Below, piece by piece: positions 22,844 to 33,487 of a stretch of 64,000 nucleotides of DNA; position 1 is the stretch's first letter; the number at the start of each line of letters is the position of its first letter. The DNA is taken from the NCBI GenBank assembly GCA_963749515.1, contig CAVVMR010000012.1:1-64000 (forward strand). Direction: 5' to 3'. This stretch comes from Gaiellasilicea sp963749515 (GTDB lineage Bacteria; Actinomycetota; Thermoleophilia; Gaiellales; Gaiellaceae). A program made the translations under genes and the position numbers. Under the pieces are notes generated by a model. The model ran no database searches and was not told where the DNA came from. It worked only from the letters and a program-made list of their open reading frames with translations.

Positions 22844-23925
22844 CGCGCGGACGCCACGCCGACAGCGGCACGGACGACATCCACGACCCGCTCCTGCTGC
22901 TCGGCCGTGATGCCGGCCCACAGCGGCACCGAGAAGTTCTCGCGCGAGGCGCGCTCGGTCTCCGGCAGCGCGCCCTCCTCGTAGCCGAGGTAGCTCAGCG
23001 CGGGCTGCAGGTGCAGCGGGGGCAGGTAGTACTCGGCGTTGCCGATCTCGGCCTCTGTCAGCGCGGCGCGTATGCGGTCGCGCTCCTGCGAGCGGCAGAC
23101 GAAGAGGTGGTAGACGTGCCCGGGCTCGTCGACCGGGATCTCGCAGAGCTCACCCAGGCCGAGCTCGGCGTAGCGCGCGGCAGCCTCGCGGCGCGCGGCC
23201 GTCCAGCCGTCCAGCTCGCGCAGGAAGATCCGCAGCGCCGCGGCCTGGATCTCGTCGAGGCGGGAGTTGTAGCCGATGTACTCGAACGTCTTCTTCGCCT
23301 TCGAGCCGTGAAAGCGGAGCATCCGGATGCGCTCCGCGAGCTCGCTGTCCCGGACGGCCACGAGACCGCCGTCGCCGAGGCCGAAGAGGTTCTTCGTCGG
23401 ATAGAAGCTGAACGTCGAGGCGACTCCGGTGCCGGCGATGTCGGGCGAGCCGAACGCCTGCGCGGCGTCCTCCACGATCGGCACGCCAAAGCCGGTGAGC
23501 TCGTCGAGCGGCGCCGGCCGGCCGAAGAGGTGCACCGGGAGAATCGCCTTCGTGCGCGGCGTGAGCTTCCGCTCCACGTCCGCCGGGTCGAGGTTCAGCG
23601 TGACCGGGTCGATGTCGACGAAGACCGGCGTCGCCTCGCGGCGGGCGATCGCCTCGGCGGTCGCGTAGAAGGTGAACGACGGGCAGATCACCTCGTCGCC
23701 GCGCCCAATCCCGAGAGCGTCGAGGACGATGACGATCGCATCCGTCCCGTTGGCGACACCGATCGTCTCGGGCACCTCGAGATAGTCCGCAGCCTCGCGC
23801 TCGAAGGCCGCAACGTTCGGGCCGAAGACGAACTGCCCGCTCTCGAGCACGTCGGCGAAGGCCTGCTTGAGCTGCGGAATGAGCGGCTCGTACTGAGCCT
23901 TGACGTCGACGAGAGCGATCTTCAC
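22840..23925 (-). CDS. DegT/DnrJ/EryC1/StrS sugar aminotransferase
   Basis: The 361-residue PLP enzyme begins MKIALVDVKAQYEPLIPQLKQ-like, with the strong VFGPNVAAFE and VANGTDAI motifs, VEDAAQAFGS for cofactor contact and the Schiff-base lysine in FSFYPTKNLFGLGDGG. It transaminates a 4-keto (or 3-keto) nucleotide sugar. Its partner dehydratase lies directly downstream with ATGA overlap. It starts at GTG 23925 with TAGACT 8 nt upstream. Confidence 0.9.
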   Translation of the reverse strand: MKIALVDVKAQYEPLIPQLKQAFADVLESGQFVFGPNVAAFEREAADYLEVPETIGVANGTDAIVIVLDALGIGRGDEVICPSFTFYATAEAIARREATPVFVDIDPVTLNLDPADVERKLTPRTKAILPVHLFGRPAPLDELTGFGVPIVEDAAQAFGSPDIAGTGVASTFSFYPTKNLFGLGDGGLVAVRDSELAERIRMLRFHGSKAKKTFEYIGYNSRLDEIQAAALRIFLRELDGWTAARREAAARYAELGLGELCEIPVDEPGHVYHLFVCRSQERDRIRAALTEAEIGNAEYYLPPLHLQPALSYLGYEEGALPETERASRENFSVPLWAGITAEQQERVVDVVRAAVGVASAR

Positions 23926-23933
23926 GGCACGCC

Positions 23934-23939
23934 AGTCTA
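23934..23939 (-). promoter_or_regulatory. -10-like box TAGACT of the DegT gene
   Basis: On the minus strand, 8 nt before GTG 23925. It overlaps the 3-prime end of the DedA gene by three bases. Confidence 0.4.
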
Positions 23940-24617
23940 CCGCGCGTCCCCGGCGGCTCCCCGCCGCCGGTAGAGCTTCCAGCCGAGAAAGCCGACCCCG
24001 GCGACGATCGTCGCGACGATCGCGTAGTCGGCGTAGCGGAAGGCGTGGTGAAAGTCCTCCCAACGGCGTCCGAGCGCCCACCCGACCCCCGCGAACGCGA
24101 AGCACCAGAGTGCGGACCCGATCAGCGTCAGGACGGTGTAGCGGCGAAAGGGCGCGCGGAAGACACCCGCCGGGATCGAGACGAACGAGCGAATGACAGG
24201 CGTGATGCGGCCGAGAAAGACCGCCCAGTCCTCCCAGCGCTCGAACCAGCGCTCCGCCTTGACCAGGTTCGCCTCCTTCAGGTGCAGCCAACGGCCGTGG
24301 CGCTCCAGGAACGGACGGCCGCCGTGGACGCCGATCCACCACCCGCCGACCGACCCGACCGTGTACCCGACCGTGCCGGCGACGGCGATCGCGAGGTACG
24401 AGGGAAGCCCCGGCTCGAGCTCCCAGCCGAAGAGGACGACGCTCTGGCCGGCGAAGGCGCCGGCAGCGACCGCACCGCCGTAGACCATCACCGCCTCGCT
24501 GGCGGCGGGCAGAACCGCGTCGATCGCCATCAGCAAAAAGACCGCGTAGAAGCCGTGGTCGCCGACGACCGAGGTGAGGGAATCTGTGATCCCGCTCAGG
24601 ATCGAAGCGACGAGCAC
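23937..24617 (-). CDS. DedA-family membrane protein
   Basis: The 226-residue polytopic protein is a DedA/VTT-domain protein. It has an N-terminal re-entrant region (AIDAVLPAASEAVMVYGGAVA, with the family P-x-SE motif), GYTVGSVGGWWIGVHGGRPFLERHGRWL, and the signature FLGRITPVIRSFVSIPAGVFRAPFRRY. DedA proteins scramble or flip lipids, including undecaprenyl phosphate or phosphatidylethanolamine, at the inner membrane. Position upstream of the glycan genes is suggestive. It starts at GTG 24617 with TAGAGT 8 nt upstream. Confidence 0.9.
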   Translation of the reverse strand: MLVASILSGITDSLTSVVGDHGFYAVFLLMAIDAVLPAASEAVMVYGGAVAAGAFAGQSVVLFGWELEPGLPSYLAIAVAGTVGYTVGSVGGWWIGVHGGRPFLERHGRWLHLKEANLVKAERWFERWEDWAVFLGRITPVIRSFVSIPAGVFRAPFRRYTVLTLIGSALWCFAFAGVGWALGRRWEDFHHAFRYADYAIVATIVAGVGFLGWKLYRRRGAAGDAR

Positions 24618-24625
24618 GAGCCGGG

Positions 24626-24631
24626 ACTCTA
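24626..24631 (-). promoter_or_regulatory. -10-like box TAGAGT of the DedA gene
   Basis: On the minus strand, 8 nt before GTG 24617. Its TAG is also the stop codon of the upstream glycosidase gene. Confidence 0.35.
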
Positions 24632-26410
24632 CCCGGACGAAGCAGGCGGCTTAGGCTTCTTCTTCGGCACCGGCGCCGCGCGGATCACCCGGAAGGCCTG
24701 CGTCGTGAGCTCCACGACGCCGAGCTCGTTGGTGGCCCGAAACCGGATTCGGTACAGGCCGCCGTAGACGAAGGAGCGGCCGCCGAGCGTCGTTCCCTTC
24801 CAGCGCGCGATGAAGCGGCCCGGCTGCAGGCGCCGGAGGGCGATCGAGGCGACGCGCACGCCGGAGACGGTCTCGACGGTCGCGAGCACGCGTGCGGGCC
24901 GCGTCAGCGTCACGCCCGCTTGAATGATCTGCTTGCCGCGGGCGCGCACGACCAGCGACCGGCGCGAGAGCTTCGCGAACCCGAGCGTCGAGTTGACGGC
25001 GAACGACTGGGTCGCGGTCGAGGTCTGGCCGAGATCGTCCGTCGCCGTCACATCGAGCCGCCAGCGGCCCTCGGCGGGCGGTGCCGCCGGAAGCGTGGGA
25101 TCGAGGGGCGCCGGCGGGAAGGCGACGGGATACGTGCCGGGCGGGCGATCGACCGTCTCGGTGGAGACGGGGACGTTGCCCGGGCCGAAGAGCGTCGCCG
25201 TCACGTTCGACTGCCGAACGACCTTGTACGAAAGCGCCTTTTGGCGCTCGGCGACGCCGTCGCCGTTCGGCGAGATAAAGGGGTCCGGAGTGGGCGAATA
25301 GACGCCGTAGTACATGAGCTGAAGCGCGGTCGACGTCGCCAGCTCACCGCTCGAGGGGCGGCTCAACAGCTTGCCGTTGAAGGCCATCGCCGAGGACCCG
25401 CCACCGTCCAACGCCGATGCGCTCACGGCGCCCAGGCGGACGAGAGCCTGCGCCAGCTCGAAGTTCGTCATGCCGACGCTGTAGCCCGGCCGGCGGCCGT
25501 CGACGACGACCATCAGGACACGTCCGTCGGCGAGCTGCCCGACGGCGGTTCGCGGGTGGCGCGGCGAAAGCTGGGAGGTCGAAAACGCCTCGTTTGCGCG
25601 GAAGACCGGGCCGCCGTTCCGGACGATCACGGGCCCGCCGCCGACGGCGTTGGGAATTCCGGCCCAGTCCGGACGCAGGATCATGCGGATCGTGACGGTC
25701 GAGCCGATCGGGGCCTCTGCGACGAGGCGCTCCGCCGCGGTCCCGCGTGCGACGAGCACGGCGCCGTCGCGCGGGATCGGCGTGCCGCCGACGCCGGAGA
25801 ACGCGACGACCGTTCCCGTCAGATCGGTGTTCGGTGTGGCCGGCGCGAACGGCTGCAGGACGATCTCCGCGACCCCGGCCTGAGCCGGCGTGGTGGCGCC
25901 GTAGCTGGGTGTGAAGAGCGAGATGGCGTTCTGCCTCGGCGCCTGGTTCATGTCGGTGAGCGTTCGCCGCTGGCCGAGGCCGCGCCAGGTTCCGAAGAAC
26001 TCGACCCGGCGGATGTCGATCGCACCCTCGGGCGAGAGCCCGACACTCGAGCGGTCACCGGAAGGTGGGCTGTCGACCACCCCGTCGCGCATCAGAACAC
26101 CACTCGGCCGGCCCGTGTCGGGGGCGTAGAAGTCGCCGTTGATCCCGACCATCGTCGCCGAGGCCGAGAGCCGCTTCTGCATCGCCGTGACCTTTTCCAG
26201 GCCGAGGATCGACTCGTTCGAAAGCGTCGGGCGCAGGGCGTAGAGACCGGTCGGGCGAGGGCCGATCACGACGTGCATCGCGACCGGACCGTGCGGCGTG
26301 AACTGGATCGACGGCTCGTACGTCACGCCCGGCATCAGCGTCGTCCTCTGAGCCGCAGCGGGCGCCGCAACGATCAGGGCGAGAAGCCCTCCGATGAAGA
26401 ATGTGCGCAT
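24629..26410 (-). CDS. Secreted phosphodiester glycosidase family protein (NAGPA domain)
   Basis: The 593-residue protein has a Sec signal peptide (FFIGGLLALIVAAPAAAQ) and a NAGPA domain (about residues 70-375). That domain shows VGINGDFYAPDTGRPSG, GGGPVIVRNG, HPRTAVGQLADGRVLMVVVDGR and ALDGGGSSAMAFNGKL. A FlgD/CHU_C-like immunoglobulin module follows (about 390-475, starting FISPNGDGVAE), with a further beta domain ending in a Lys/Pro tail. NAGPA relatives cleave phosphodiester-linked N-acetylglucosamine; bacterial members act on wall polymers or exopolysaccharide. ATG 26410 or GTG 26413 are both possible starts. Confidence 0.85.
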   Translation of the reverse strand: MRTFFIGGLLALIVAAPAAAQRTTLMPGVTYEPSIQFTPHGPVAMHVVIGPRPTGLYALRPTLSNESILGLEKVTAMQKRLSASATMVGINGDFYAPDTGRPSGVLMRDGVVDSPPSGDRSSVGLSPEGAIDIRRVEFFGTWRGLGQRRTLTDMNQAPRQNAISLFTPSYGATTPAQAGVAEIVLQPFAPATPNTDLTGTVVAFSGVGGTPIPRDGAVLVARGTAAERLVAEAPIGSTVTIRMILRPDWAGIPNAVGGGPVIVRNGGPVFRANEAFSTSQLSPRHPRTAVGQLADGRVLMVVVDGRRPGYSVGMTNFELAQALVRLGAVSASALDGGGSSAMAFNGKLLSRPSSGELATSTALQLMYYGVYSPTPDPFISPNGDGVAERQKALSYKVVRQSNVTATLFGPGNVPVSTETVDRPPGTYPVAFPPAPLDPTLPAAPPAEGRWRLDVTATDDLGQTSTATQSFAVNSTLGFAKLSRRSLVVRARGKQIIQAGVTLTRPARVLATVETVSGVRVASIALRRLQPGRFIARWKGTTLGGRSFVYGGLYRIRFRATNELGVVELTTQAFRVIRAAPVPKKKPKPPASSG

Positions 26411-26479
26411 CACGACCCCGAATGAGGCTAGCCGAAGGCCCGGCGCTCTCCCGAGGATTTACGGAATCCGAACAGCCGG

Positions 26480-27177
26480 CTAGGAGACGGGGCGAATCCG
26501 CCCGGAAAGGGCGAGCGAGCGAGCCGTGCCGGCGTCCGGCGCGTAGACCTCGACGAGGTGTGGAACGCCGGGAAACGCCAGATAGACGCTCGTCGGACGC
26601 GTCTTGCTCCAGACGGCGAGGCCGCGGCCGGGTGCAGTGTCCGAGGTCATCTGAGTGCTCTTCGCCCGGGCGGCCGCAGTGGCGTACGCGTTGCGCATCG
26701 GATACGTCCCGACCGTGATCGCCCGCTCCGAATCGCCGATCGACGCGCTCAGAGGGAGGTATCTGACGAACGTGCCGGCACTGGTCGACGTCAGCTCGAG
26801 CTTGCGTGCCGCCATCGGGCCGACCCAGTAGACCGGTCCGTCGTGCGAGCCGGCGAACGACGCCAGCGCCTGCGCGGAGACCGCGGCCGGAGCACCCGGC
26901 TCGATCCGGTCGTCGCCACGCAGGACGAGAAAGCCTGCCGCGGTGGAGCCCGCGGCGAGGATGGTGAGAGCTGACCAGAGGAGCGCGGGCCGGCGGCGGC
27001 GACGCGGCTGCGCCGGCGCCTCGGCCGGAGCGGCCTTCTCCGCCGTGACCGGCGGCTTTGGCTTTGCCGGCGCGCGCTTGCGCGGCGCTGCAGGCTTGGC
27101 AGCAGGCCTCGTCGGCTTGCGCGTCTGCTCCATGAAACTGGTGTCGGCAATGGCGCTCATCTTCATGAGCCTCGCGG

Positions 27178-27181
<4 letters not shown>
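26480..27181 (-). CDS. Membrane protein with Pro/Ala/Lys-rich cytoplasmic N-terminus
   Basis: The 233-residue protein has a low-complexity basic N-terminus (about residues 20-65, rich in KP and AP), one transmembrane helix (ALLWSALTILAAGSTAAGFLVL) and an extracytoplasmic domain with SHDGPVYWVGP and FVRYLPLSASIGD. I do not recognise the external domain by name. It overlaps the collagen-like gene by 4 bp (ATGA), so it is translationally coupled and may anchor, present or assist that surface protein. No LPXTG or sortase is present. Confidence 0.7.
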
Positions 27182-28772
<1,591 letters not shown>

Positions 28773-28832
28773 GTGAGATCTCTCCTGGAACCGCAGTCCA
28801 AGAAGAGCTGAGCTCTCAGTCACGAACATGCG

Positions 28833-28861
28833 GGGGAGGCGCGCATCCCCCTTCTGGGGGC
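28833..28861. other. Mutually exclusive hairpins in the collagen/GGDEF divergent spacer
   Basis: The ~275 bp spacer 28773-29047 holds no gene. In it GGGGGA (28833-28838) can pair with TCCCCC (28847-28852), which can instead pair with GGGGG (28857-28861). The alternatives exclude each other, as in attenuators. No known riboswitch consensus is matched. Confidence 0.3.
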
Positions 28862-29047
28862 ATGTGACACCCCGTAACGTGGATCGCCCTCACCGGCATG
28901 AGGGGACATGGCATGCATCGTTTCGGCGAGCCTGCGTGACCCGATGACGACGGCAATCACCCAGACGGGGGGACGTATTCCGGCCGCTCGCGACGATATC
29001 CCCCCTGGCGAGTGATTTCGCCTGCGACGCATTACGAATTGGAGACG

Positions 29048-31039
29048 ATGACGTCACGCTCAGATCCAGCCCTGCCCGGAACCCGCGGCAGGTGGCTTCT
29101 CCTCGGCCTCGCGTCGCTCTTCGCGGTCTATCTCGTGCTGCTCGTGGTGCAGCCGGGTGGAAGCGCCGACGTCATCCGCTGGCTCTACAACTTCCTGCTC
29201 GTCGGCGCAGCCTTCGTCTGCCTGACCTCCCCCCACCAGCGCGGCAGAGAGCGGGCAGCCTGGCGCTGCCTCGGCACGACGCTGCTCCTCTGGGCGGCCG
29301 GCGACTTCTACTACACGCTCTTCCTCCTGGACGCGACGGTGTCTCCGCCGACCGTGACAGACGTGCTGTGGCTCATCTCCTATCCCATCTTCTACGCCGG
29401 AATCGGCCTTCTCGTTCGGGCGCGGACCGTTCACTTCGAGCGGAGCCTCTGGCTCGATGCGGCGCTCGCGGCGCTCGCGGTGGCCGCTGTCGGAGCCGCG
29501 GTCCTCTTCGGCACGGTCGTCGAGAGCACCGGCGGTTCGCCGCTGACGGCGGCGATGAACGTGGCGTATCCGCTTGCCGACGCGCTGCTGCTCGGCATGG
29601 TCGTCGCCGTGCTGGCGATCACCGGCTGGCAGCTCGATCGCGTCTGGCTGTGCATCCTCGGAAGCACGGCCGCGCTCACGCTTGCAGACAGCGGCGTCCT
29701 CTACCAGGCGGCGCTCGGCTCGGCCGACGGCATCGAGTTGCTCGACGCCGGCTGGCCACTCGCGATGATCCTCCTCGCCGCCGCCTCCTGGCAACCGGCA
29801 AGACGGCTCGGTGCCGTCCGCGCCGAGGGTGCCCGGGTGCTGGCGCTGCCTGCGGTCTTCGGCCTGACCTCGCTCGGGATCCTCGTCTACGGACAGTTCG
29901 AGCCGCTGAACAAGCCGGCGGCGATCCTCGCGGCGACCTCGATGCTGGCCGTGATCGCCCGGATGGCGTTCACCTTCCGCGAGAAGATGCAGCTCCTCGC
30001 GGCGACCCGGATCGAGGCGCAGACCGATGCGCTCACGGGTGTCGGAAACAGGCGCAAGCTGATGCTCGACCTCGGCGCCTCGCTCGACGCGCGCGCCACA
30101 GCTGTTCTGATGCTGCTCGACCTCGACGGTTTCAAGGCCTACAACGACACGTTCGGCCATCCCGCAGGGGATGCGCTCCTCGCGAGGATCGCAGAGAAGC
30201 TGAGCGCCGCCGTCGCGGGTGAGGGCGAGGTGTACCGCATCGGCGGCGACGAGTTCTGCGTCCTGGCCGGCGTCGGCCCGGAACGCCGCGAAGCGTTCGC
30301 GGCCGCAGCGGCGATGTCGCTCGAGGAGCAGGGAGAAGGGTTCAGGATCACGGCCGCCTACGGCACCGTCGCGCTCCCAGAGGAGGCCGCCGGCGTCGCC
30401 GAGGCACTCCGGATCGTGGACTCGCGCATGTACGACGAGAAGGACGGCCGGCGCGCTTCGGCGGGCCGCCAGAGCCGCGACGTGCTCCTCCGCGTCCTCT
30501 ACGAGCGCGACGCCAGGCTGCAGGGCCACCTCAGCGGGCTCGTCGAGCTGGTGCGCGCGGTCGGCGCCGGCATGGGCCTCTCGGATGACGAGCTCGCGGA
30601 TGTGACGCTGGCCGCCGAGCTGCACGAGGTCGGCAAGCTCGCGATTCCGGACTCGATCCTCCGCAAGCCCGGGCCTCTGAGCGGCGAGGAATGGCAGTTC
30701 GTCCGCCGCCACCCGCTGATCGGCGAGCGGATCCTGTCGTCGGCCCCAGCGCTCGCCAAGGTGTCGGGGATCGTCCGCTCGACACACGAGCGAATGGACG
30801 GCGAGGGCTATCCCGACGGGCTGGCCGGAGACGACATCCCGCTCGGGGCACGCATCATCGGCACGTGCGCGGCGTTCGTTGCGATGACGTCCGAGTTGCC
30901 GTACCGCGCAGCCCGCTCACACGAGCAGGCGATCGAGGAGCTCCGCCGCTGCTCCGGCACGCAGTTCGACGCCGATGTGGTCGAGACGCTCATCGCCGTT
31001 CGGGCCGAGCACGCGGTCGATCTCGCCGTCGTCGCCTGA
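29048..31039 (+). CDS. Membrane GGDEF plus HD-GYP signalling protein
   Basis: The 663-residue protein has about nine N-terminal transmembrane helices (residues 15-310), then a GGDEF domain (about 335-480) with intact RIGGDEFC and TDALTGVGNRR. The inhibitory RxxD site is missing. A C-terminal HD-GYP domain follows (about 490-655) in which the catalytic HD is HE (LHEVGKLAIP) while THERMDGEGYPDGL retains the GYP motif. It should make cyclic di-GMP, and hydrolysis is doubtful. ATG 29048 has a short GGAG upstream and is preferred over 29012. Confidence 0.85.
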   Translation: MTSRSDPALPGTRGRWLLLGLASLFAVYLVLLVVQPGGSADVIRWLYNFLLVGAAFVCLTSPHQRGRERAAWRCLGTTLLLWAAGDFYYTLFLLDATVSPPTVTDVLWLISYPIFYAGIGLLVRARTVHFERSLWLDAALAALAVAAVGAAVLFGTVVESTGGSPLTAAMNVAYPLADALLLGMVVAVLAITGWQLDRVWLCILGSTAALTLADSGVLYQAALGSADGIELLDAGWPLAMILLAAASWQPARRLGAVRAEGARVLALPAVFGLTSLGILVYGQFEPLNKPAAILAATSMLAVIARMAFTFREKMQLLAATRIEAQTDALTGVGNRRKLMLDLGASLDARATAVLMLLDLDGFKAYNDTFGHPAGDALLARIAEKLSAAVAGEGEVYRIGGDEFCVLAGVGPERREAFAAAAAMSLEEQGEGFRITAAYGTVALPEEAAGVAEALRIVDSRMYDEKDGRRASAGRQSRDVLLRVLYERDARLQGHLSGLVELVRAVGAGMGLSDDELADVTLAAELHEVGKLAIPDSILRKPGPLSGEEWQFVRRHPLIGERILSSAPALAKVSGIVRSTHERMDGEGYPDGLAGDDIPLGARIIGTCAAFVAMTSELPYRAARSHEQAIEELRRCSGTQFDADVVETLIAVRAEHAVDLAVVA

Positions 31040-31048
31040 ACAGCTGAC

Positions 31049-31054
31049 TACGCT
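31049..31054 (+). promoter_or_regulatory. -10-like box TACGCT
   Basis: It lies 6 nt before ATG 31061, with no Shine-Dalgarno. Confidence 0.35.
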
Positions 31055-31060
31055 GCGCCG

Positions 31061-31636
31061 ATGACCCGTCGTGCTTGGACGCTGTGCGTGCTCGTCTCGC
31101 TCGTCTCGCTCGTCCTCGCCCCCGGTGCGCCGGCGCACGACTCCGGCCCCGCGATCGCCAAGGCGGTCGTCGCCCTCCGCCAGGGTCCGATCTCGTTCAA
31201 CTCGGCGGCGCCGGTCACCGAGCAGCAGGCCGATGCCGTCAACCAGCGGCTCCATCGCACCACCGGCATCGCGGTGGCGATCCTCCCCGTCGACTTCTCG
31301 CTGAGCGCCGTCGCCGCCGCCAAGGAGCTTGCGCTCCACCTCGAGCGCGAGGGGACGATCATCACTGTGCTCGGCGGCGACGTGGGGGCGACGAGCACCG
31401 ACGTCGACGGCCCCGTCCTCGGAGCACTGGTGCGCGAGAGCCAGCAGGTGTACAACCGCGACGGCACGGTGCCGGCCCTGACCGGCCTCATCGACCGCAT
31501 CGAGATCGCACGCGACGCTCCGGAGGACGGCGGCGGAGGAGGCGGATGGCTGGCAATCGTGCTCGTGACGGTCGCGGCGCTCGCAGCCGGCAGCGCGCTC
31601 GTCCTGTTCGGCATGCGTAGGGCTAGAAGACCCTGA
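31061..31636 (+). CDS. Secreted protein with C-terminal membrane anchor
   Basis: The 191-residue protein has a signal peptide (WTLCVLVSLVSLVLAPGAPAHD), an external alpha/beta domain (about 30-155) and a C-terminal GGGGGGW hinge before a transmembrane helix and a RRARRP tail. The layout recalls the TPM-domain family of secreted, membrane-tethered proteins, but I cannot see a diagnostic TPM motif. It converges with mqnC, overlapping it by 14 bp. Confidence 0.65.
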   Translation: MTRRAWTLCVLVSLVSLVLAPGAPAHDSGPAIAKAVVALRQGPISFNSAAPVTEQQADAVNQRLHRTTGIAVAILPVDFSLSAVAAAKELALHLEREGTIITVLGGDVGATSTDVDGPVLGALVRESQQVYNRDGTVPALTGLIDRIEIARDAPEDGGGGGGWLAIVLVTVAALAAGSALVLFGMRRARRP

Positions 31637-32723
31637 CCTCGCGGTAGAGCGTGTCCCGCTGCACGGGGGTCTTGCCGAGCGACCGGATCAGATGCACGAG
31701 CTCCTCGGTCGAGGTGCGGTAGGTCGTGCCGGCGGCCGAGACGACGTTCTCCTCGATCATCACCGATCCCATGTCGTCCGCCCCGAAGCCGAGTGCGACC
31801 TGGCCGATCTTCAGGCCCTGCGTCACCCACGAGCTCTGGATGTGGTCGACGTTGTCGAGGTAGATGCGCGAGACCGCCTGTGTGAGCAGGTAGTCGAACG
31901 AGGTCGGCCGGTCCTCGTCGCGCACCACGTCGTCGAGCCGGTTGCCGTCGCGCTGGAACGTCCAGGAGATGAAGGCGCGGAAGCCGCGGGTCTCGTCCTG
32001 CAGCTCGCGGATCCGGCGCATGTGCTCGACCCGCTCCTCGACCGTCTCGACGTGGCCGTACATCATCGTCGCGGTCGTCGACATGCCCAGCTTGTGCGCG
32101 TGGCGCATCACGTCGAGCCATTCCGACGACTTGGTCTTCTTCGGCGCGATGATGTCGCGCACGCGGTCGACGAGGATCTCGCCGCCGCCGCCGGGGACCG
32201 AGTCGAGGCCGGAGTCGCGCAGCCGCGAGAGCGTCTCCCAGACGGTCAGCTTCGAACGGCGCGCGATGTGCTGGATCTCGGGCGGCGAGAGCGCGTGCAG
32301 GTGGATCTTGTAGCGCTGCTTGATCGAGCGGAAGAGATCCTCGTAGTAGTCGACCCCGAGATCCGGGTGGTGGCCGCCTTGCATCAGCACGCCCGTGCCG
32401 CCGATCGCGAGCGTCTCTTCGATCTTCTTGAAGATCACCGGCTTCGGCAGGAGATAGCCCTCGTTGCGGTCGCCGGGGCTCCGGTAGAAGGCGCAGAAGT
32501 CGCAGTCGGTGACGCAGATGTTCGTGTAGTTCAGGTTCCGGTCGACGATGAACGTGATCTTGTCCGGGTCGACCTTCCGGTTGCGCAGCTCGTCGGCGAC
32601 GCGCCCGACCGGAACGAGCTCGCGCGAGCGGAGGAGCGCAACGGCTTCCTCGTCCGAGATGCGCTCCCCGTCGAGGGCTCTTTCGAGGATCTCCTCCACG
32701 GTGCGGGTCTCGACCGCCGTCAT
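31623..32723 (-). CDS. mqnC: Cyclic dehypoxanthinyl futalosine synthase (MqnC)
   Basis: The 366-residue radical-SAM enzyme has the 4Fe-4S motif CVTDCDFCAFY and a C-terminal half typical of MqnC (GVLMQGGHHPDLGVDYYEDL, SVPGGGGEILVDRVR, MMYGHVETVEERVEH). It converts dehypoxanthinyl futalosine to the cyclic form in the futalosine route to menaquinone. It overlaps mqnA by 4 bp (ATGA) and is the last gene of the operon. Confidence 0.95.
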   Translation of the reverse strand: MTAVETRTVEEILERALDGERISDEEAVALLRSRELVPVGRVADELRNRKVDPDKITFIVDRNLNYTNICVTDCDFCAFYRSPGDRNEGYLLPKPVIFKKIEETLAIGGTGVLMQGGHHPDLGVDYYEDLFRSIKQRYKIHLHALSPPEIQHIARRSKLTVWETLSRLRDSGLDSVPGGGGEILVDRVRDIIAPKKTKSSEWLDVMRHAHKLGMSTTATMMYGHVETVEERVEHMRRIRELQDETRGFRAFISWTFQRDGNRLDDVVRDEDRPTSFDYLLTQAVSRIYLDNVDHIQSSWVTQGLKIGQVALGFGADDMGSVMIEENVVSAAGTTYRTSTEELVHLIRSLGKTPVQRDTLYREVRVF

Positions 32724-33487
32724 GCTTGGACCGGATCGCGGCGGCCGACGAAACGGAGCTCGGGGACGTGCTCGAGCTCGCCCACGTCGCGGGCCATCTC
32801 GAGGAAGGTGTAGAGCCCGGCCCGCTCGCGCGGCCCGAACGAGTAGCGGAGCTTCTCGAAGTAGCGCGCGAGGTAGCCGGCGGGGTAGCCGTAGCGCTCG
32901 CTTGCCTCGTAGGCGAGCACATCGGGCTCGGCGCGCGCGAGCCGAACGCTCGCGACGAGCGAGTGCTCGAGCTCGGCGACGCCGTCGGCGACAGGCTCGG
33001 GCGCGGCCCAGACGGCGAAGACCATCGGCAGACCAGTGCGCTCGAGCCACAGCCTTCCAAGGTCGTAATGGGGCGTCGGGTCCTCGAACGCGCTCTTCAG
33101 CGCCGCGTCGCCGATCAGGAGCTTCGCGTCGGCCGGCTCCTCGAGCGGGACCTGAACGGCGTTCGGGAGCAGCACCTTCGAGAGCACGACGGAGGTAGCG
33201 CTCTCCGGCGTCACGGCGATCGAGCGAATCGAGGAGAACGGGATCTTCGAGACGAGCTGGATCGAGTCGACCGCGCCCTCGGAGGAGACGCACATGCGCG
33301 GCAGGATCCGCAGAGAGGACGCGTGGCGCGCGTACTCGATCGACGAGATCGGAGCGAGATCGAGCTGGCCGTCGAGCAGCAGGGAGTTCAGCTCGGTCGG
33401 TACGCCCTGCACCTCGTCCACCTCGGCGTTCAGCCGGTGGAAGACCGGCGCCATGTTCACGTACGAGATCCGGCCTAGGCGGACCAT
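32720..33487 (-). CDS. mqnA: Chorismate dehydratase (MqnA)
   Basis: The 255-residue protein has a periplasmic-binding-protein-like fold and begins MVRLGRISYVNMAPVFHRL with GVPTELNSLLLDGQLDLAPISSIEYA, the MqnA signature. It dehydrates chorismate to 3-enolpyruvyl-benzoate, the substrate of MqnE, whose gene overlaps it by 13 bp immediately upstream. Order mqnE-mqnA-mqnC is consistent with consecutive steps. Confidence 0.93.
   Translation of the reverse strand: MVRLGRISYVNMAPVFHRLNAEVDEVQGVPTELNSLLLDGQLDLAPISSIEYARHASSLRILPRMCVSSEGAVDSIQLVSKIPFSSIRSIAVTPESATSVVLSKVLLPNAVQVPLEEPADAKLLIGDAALKSAFEDPTPHYDLGRLWLERTGLPMVFAVWAAPEPVADGVAELEHSLVASVRLARAEPDVLAYEASERYGYPAGYLARYFEKLRYSFGPRERAGLYTFLEMARDVGELEHVPELRFVGRRDPVQA

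Noticed and set aside
28773..29047. Cyclic-di-GMP (GEMM) riboswitch in the collagen/GGDEF spacer
   Set aside because: Short pieces (CACGCAGGC, CGAAAC) recall the motif, but the GGCAAA and GACGCAAAGCC cores are absent on both strands.
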